NCBI GenBank assembly: GCA_964556165.1 | Contig: CAZKVH010000033.1 | Location: 1 to 8,225, forward strand | Direction of reading: 5' to 3' | DNA from: JAQVEM01 sp964556165 | GTDB lineage: Bacteria > Actinomycetota > Humimicrobiia > Humimicrobiales > Humimicrobiaceae | DNA length: 8,225 nt | Part shown: in pieces, positions 5,370-8,225 of the stretch | Layout: each line of letters starts with the position of its first letter | Numbering within the stretch: position 1 is the first letter of the stretch | Position numbers and translations under genes: made by a program | The notes under the pieces: generated by a model | What the model was told of the DNA's origin: nothing | Database searches by the model: none | What the model saw: the letters and a program-made list of their open reading frames with translations, nothing else

Positions 5370-6125
5370 TTAGATCTGGGTTCCTTTACTTGAAAGGATA
5401 ATTTTTTCTTTTGTAAGAAGCGGGATGAAACATAGGGTGATTATCCAGAATATCACGATCCCTGTAAGGTACCATAAAGAGAAAGACCAGGAAGCAAGGT
5501 TTATTTTTCCTGTTAACAGTCCCAGTGGAATTCCCATCATCAGGCCGAAGCCTATTACAAAGGAGGGTGCTATTGCATTATCGGGGTTACCTGCCAGCGA
5601 AAAAAGAACGATTAAAAAAGTCAATCCAAAAAATAGCAGGGGATTTAAAACAAGTCCTGTAAAAAGTGCAGGAATGGGCAATATAAATTCCCCTGTAGCC
5701 GGCAATATCGCAATAAAATTAATCGCGAGCAGGACGATGGAAGTAGAGACAGTGGAAAAAACGAGACCCGGAAGAAAAATATTAAGACTTTTACCTGTAA
5801 GTATCTCTCCTGCTTTAAGTGGAGTAGCGAGCAATGAATCTATGACTCCGCTTACTTTTTCTTTAACCAGGGGAAGACTGCCAAAGGACCAGATAAATGT
5901 AATTAAAATAAAGACCGGGAGGAAGTAAGCTATTAAACTTATTATTATTTCAAGCATAGGAATGGCTGACGGATTGGTTATCCATTCCTTTTGTTTTAAA
6001 ATAATGCCTATGGTTAGGGCGGCAGCAATGGTTATAACGGCAAATACTATGATTACTATAAGGAAAGCATTGGTTTTCCTTAACTCTATAAAATCTCTCT
6101 TTAAAATCAGATTTATTCTTCTCAA
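5370..6125 (-). CDS. ABC-2 type transporter permease, second copy
   Basis: This 251-residue integral membrane protein has six predicted helices (about 20-42, 60-82, 114-139, 151-178, 185-206, 217-238). The cytoplasmic loop after helix two carries KEKVSGVIDSLLATPLKAGEI (88-108), the ABC-2 pattern in which a conserved E-K-G block precedes LLATPL. It would form the channel of an exporter with its neighbour and the upstream ATPase. The start is TTG at 6125-6123, supported by AGGAG (6138-6134) eight bases upstream; that site overlaps the stop codon of the preceding permease, so the two are translationally coupled (11-bp gap). The C-terminus (LLTKEKIILSS) mirrors that of its neighbour (RLKKERIILSG), and both proteins are 251 residues, which indicates tandem duplication. 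Substrate unknown. Confidence 0.9.
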   Translation of the reverse strand: MRRINLILKRDFIELRKTNAFLIVIIVFAVITIAAALTIGIILKQKEWITNPSAIPMLEIIISLIAYFLPVFILITFIWSFGSLPLVKEKVSGVIDSLLATPLKAGEILTGKSLNIFLPGLVFSTVSTSIVLLAINFIAILPATGEFILPIPALFTGLVLNPLLFFGLTFLIVLFSLAGNPDNAIAPSFVIGFGLMMGIPLGLLTGKINLASWSFSLWYLTGIVIFWIITLCFIPLLTKEKIILSSKGTQI

Positions 6126-6136
6126 TTTAGAAACTC

Positions 6137-6892
6137 CTAACCTGACAGTATTATTCTTTCCTTTTTAAGGCGGCCCATAAGAAATATGGAAATAATAAAA
6201 ATTGCGGCAGCTAATCCAAAATTGGCTGCAGCAAAGGTCCAGGAAGTGATTTCCAGAACATGTTGATTTGAAAGATTAATCATAATATTTGCATAAACCG
6301 GAAGAAAAATCTGGACGATTAAATTGGCACTTGCAGCCCTGCTGGTTAGTCCAACAAGATGGGCAAGAAAGCTGAGAGCCAGAAAAACGAGTGGGACAAT
6401 TAGAAAACTGCTTACAGCCGCCCAGGGATTTAATATAAAGCCAATTTCAGGAATAAAATAAATATAGTTTATTGCAATCATAACCAGCACAGCAAAAAGT
6501 TCTCCAACGACAAGTCCGGGTATAAAAATAGCTATACTTCTGGCTATCCAGATGCTTTCTGCTTTAAGCGGTGTGGCAAGTAGTGATTCTATGTTACCTT
6601 TTGCTTTTTCCCTGATTATAGAATTGAATGCAAATGCGTTTAAGTATACACCTACTCCAAGAGCGCATGCGGTAAATATAATAATGCCTGAAAATAGCTC
6701 AATATAAGATATGTCAGGTGCCCCCACTTTCATTGCAGGCAAAATGGAAACTATAATGAAAATTGCTGTAATACCTGTAACGCTTAAAATTGTAACAATG
6801 ATATATATAATTAGTGGGATCTTAAGGTGGATATTATTTTTAATGCTTGTCTTTATTATTAAACCCGTGTCTCTCAAATATTTATCTCTCAT
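6137..6892 (-). CDS. ABC-2 type transporter permease, first copy
   Basis: This 251-residue permease has six helices at about 26-50, 66-88, 115-143, 154-179, 190-206 and 216-239. The signature loop REKAKGNIESLLATPLKAESI (94-114) closely parallels the loop in the second permease. The ATG at 6892-6890 overlaps the TGA of the ATPase gene by four bases (ATGA), so translation is coupled. It presumably pairs with the second permease as a heterodimer, on which the ATPase dimer docks. Two-permease, one-ATPase cassettes of this kind export antibiotics, peptides, lipids or other compounds, or act in stress resistance; the sequence does not identify the cargo. Confidence 0.9.
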   Translation of the reverse strand: MRDKYLRDTGLIIKTSIKNNIHLKIPLIIYIIVTILSVTGITAIFIIVSILPAMKVGAPDISYIELFSGIIIFTACALGVGVYLNAFAFNSIIREKAKGNIESLLATPLKAESIWIARSIAIFIPGLVVGELFAVLVMIAINYIYFIPEIGFILNPWAAVSSFLIVPLVFLALSFLAHLVGLTSRAASANLIVQIFLPVYANIMINLSNQHVLEITSWTFAAANFGLAAAIFIISIFLMGRLKKERIILSG

Positions 6893-7815
6893 GATGGCTC
6901 TGCCTTTTTTAAAATTTCGGAGTATATTTCTTCAAGTGATGCCTCTTTCTTTACAGCCCCTTCAATTTTTACCCCACGGTTGCCAAGAAAGCTTATTATA
7001 TCTGATATGCCGGTACCTTCTCCGGGTGAGAAAATAAGGGTTTCAGCGTTTTTTTCCTGCAGCCCCAGCGCGGGGGTTCCTTTTATTTCTATCTCGAGTG
7101 ATTCTGTGATGGGTTGTCCGGTATTAATTTCAACTATGCCCTTTCCCATTCCGCTGCGAAGGATTTTAAGTTCACCATATAGCTTTATTTTACCTCTATC
7201 TATCAATGCTATTCTGTTACAGATACGCTGTACTTCATCAAGGTTATGGGAGCTTAGAAAAATAGTTTTGTTTTCCTTATGGGATATATCAATCATTATC
7301 TGTCTTATTTCTATCTGACCTGAAGGGTCAACTCCTGCAGTGGGCTCGTCAAGGATTAGAACTTCAGGGTCATGGACCATTGATCTTGCCAGAGCCAGTC
7401 GCTGCCTCATTCCTCTTGAGAAGGTTTTTACCATATCACCGGCCCTGTCATCGAGATTTACTGTTTTAAGAAGCGCTTTTATCCTTTCTTTAGCTTCTGG
7501 CACGCTGTAAATCATGGTATAGAATAAAAGGTTATCCTCTGCTGTCATATTGTCGTAGAGACCATCAGCATCAAGCACGAATCCTATTTTCCTTCTTGTT
7601 TCGCTTAAATTGATATTTTTACCAAGAACCTCTACATTGCCGGAGTCAGCCTGAAAAAGGCCTAAAAGTATTCTTATAGTAGTTGTTTTTCCTGCACCGT
7701 TGGGACCGAGGTAACCGAAGATGTCGCTTTTTTCTACTGAGAAACTTATATCTTTCAGAATTTCCCGGCCATCAAGTGCTTTGGTTACATTTTTTATATT
7801 TATTACAGATTGCAT
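6889..7815 (-). CDS. ABC transporter ATP-binding protein (ABC-2 exporter type)
   Basis: This 308-residue ATPase powers the two adjacent permeases. Visible motifs are Walker A GPNGAGKTT (37-45), the signature FSRGMRQR (132-139, replacing LSGGQ), Walker B LILDEPT (153-159) and the H-loop SSH with His190. At the Q-loop the usual Gln (often Glu in this subfamily) appears to be Asp82 in GFVLDADGLY, a noticeable change. After the nucleotide-binding domain (about 1-215) there is an extra C-terminal region of about 90 residues with a beta-rich pattern, seen in CcmA/NatA-like drug- and antibiotic-export ATPases. The start ATG 7815-7813 has AAGGA (7827-7823) seven bases upstream. It is the second gene of the operon, 43 bp after the AbrB-like gene, and overlaps the first permease by four bases. 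Confidence 0.95.
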   Translation of the reverse strand: MQSVINIKNVTKALDGREILKDISFSVEKSDIFGYLGPNGAGKTTTIRILLGLFQADSGNVEVLGKNINLSETRRKIGFVLDADGLYDNMTAEDNLLFYTMIYSVPEAKERIKALLKTVNLDDRAGDMVKTFSRGMRQRLALARSMVHDPEVLILDEPTAGVDPSGQIEIRQIMIDISHKENKTIFLSSHNLDEVQRICNRIALIDRGKIKLYGELKILRSGMGKGIVEINTGQPITESLEIEIKGTPALGLQEKNAETLIFSPGEGTGISDIISFLGNRGVKIEGAVKKEASLEEIYSEILKKAEPS

Positions 7816-7858
7816 TTTAGTGTCCTTATTTTTTATTGATTAAATATTAGTTTTATTA

Positions 7859-8122
7859 TTATTTTTTCTCTGAATGTTTTTTATTTTCTTTATTTTTTAT
7901 TATCGGCTTTATTTCACTAAATAGGTCCACAGTGCCCTGAATTGTATTCTGTATAATATCGAAAGTGGCTATTCCAAGTCCTCTTTCCATATCTCCAAAG
8001 ACAAGCAGCTTATCACCGGTATTAATATTAAAATCTTTTCTGGCAGCCACAGGTATTACTATCTGTCCACGTTCACTTACAGTTATCGAACCATAAAATT
8101 TTTTACCTTCAGGTGATTCCAT
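7859..8122 (-). CDS. AbrB/SpoVT/MazE-type DNA-binding regulator
   Basis: This 87-residue protein has a swapped-hairpin AbrB-type domain at about residues 10-54. The core ITVSERGQIVIPVAARKDFN (13-32) followed by TGDKLLVFGD is the classic pattern of this family, whose members bind DNA as dimers. The tail (about 55-87) is partly amphipathic and ends in a lysine-rich stretch. I chose ATG 8122-8120 because AAAGGA (8135-8130) lies seven bases upstream; an in-frame TTG at 8155 would add eleven lysine-rich residues but lacks support and would fall inside the putative promoter. It heads the transporter operon, so it most likely regulates that operon and itself. An antitoxin role is less likely because no toxin gene is adjacent on the visible side. 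Confidence 0.9.
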   Translation of the reverse strand: MESPEGKKFYGSITVSERGQIVIPVAARKDFNINTGDKLLVFGDMERGLGIATFDIIQNTIQGTVDLFSEIKPIIKNKENKKHSEKK

Positions 8123-8146
8123 TTGAAATTCCTTTTTTTTAATTTT

Positions 8147-8184
8147 ATTATACAAGATAAATCTTATTTACAAGTCAAATCTTA
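8147..8184 (-). promoter_or_regulatory. Candidate promoter and operator of the AbrB-ABC operon
   Basis: On the minus strand a perfect TATAAT lies at 8152-8147, about 25 bp upstream of the start codon. Two -35 candidates exist: TTGACT (8178-8173, 20-bp spacer) and TTGTAA (8173-8168, 15-bp spacer); neither spacing is ideal. On the plus strand the octamer AAATCTTA occurs twice, at 8159-8166 and 8177-8184, exactly 18 bp apart. The first copy is part of an inverted repeat AAGAT-AA-ATCTT (8154-8165). These flank the -35 area and could be binding sites for the encoded AbrB-like protein. Confidence 0.4.
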
Positions 8185-8225
8185 CCAGTAATATCCGAAA
8201 ATGTAAATATTATTTAAAGTATTGT

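Noticed and set aside
5425..5928. 167-residue ORF on the plus strand
   Set aside because: It is antisense to the second ABC permease, whose six helices and LLATPL loop are convincing; the plus-strand translation shows no known pattern.
8123..8155. TTG start adding 11 residues to the AbrB-like protein
   Set aside because: The ATG at 8122 has AAAGGA at ideal spacing, while the TTG extension would overlap the putative -10 box and has no ribosome-binding site.
1..8225. CRISPR arrays, tRNA or rRNA genes, insertion sequences, attachment sites
   Set aside because: No regularly spaced repeats, tRNA-like cloverleaf, rRNA segments, transposase motifs or terminal inverted repeats were seen on reading both strands.

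Overview
The window reads as chromosomal DNA from an AT-rich bacterium: roughly one third GC by eye, many AGA/AGG and ATA codons, and strong AGGAGG-type ribosome-binding sites. A heliorhodopsin gene, the crtQ/crtO-like pair and an AbrB-type regulator next to an ABC-2 transporter all fit a monoderm (Gram-positive type) lineage. That placement is inference; no rRNA or other phylogenetic marker is present.

Left part (1-1333): the 5' end of a minus-strand gene for a secreted, very acidic protein faces a 20-codon ORF and a gene for a 54-residue two-helix membrane protein. A strong hairpin follows, then a Spx/ArsC-family thioredoxin-fold protein resembling Bacillus YusI.

Centre (1334-5260): this is the interesting part. 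A complete class II CPD photolyase (minus strand) diverges, across a 158-bp AT-rich region, from a plus-strand operon of three genes separated by 14 bp each. The first is a heliorhodopsin with its Schiff-base lysine, counterion glutamate and paired histidines intact. The second is a membrane glycosyltransferase of the CrtQ type. The third is a CrtO-type acyltransferase. CrtQ and CrtO are the last two enzymes of staphyloxanthin-like glycosylated, acylated carotenoid synthesis. The segment therefore joins a light sensor, light-driven DNA repair and carotenoid tailoring. No gene for phytoene/squalene synthase, a desaturase, lycopene cyclase or a retinal-forming dioxygenase lies in the window, so carotenoid backbone and retinal must come from elsewhere. 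The CrtO-like gene appears to begin at a rare ATT codon, 16 codons upstream of the first conventional start.

Right part (5370-8225): a minus-strand operon reads AbrB/SpoVT regulator, ABC ATPase, and two homologous ABC-2 permeases. The three transporter genes are tightly coupled (4-bp overlap, then an 11-bp gap). The transporter substrate cannot be told from sequence. The regulator has its own putative promoter with a short direct repeat that could be an autoregulatory operator.
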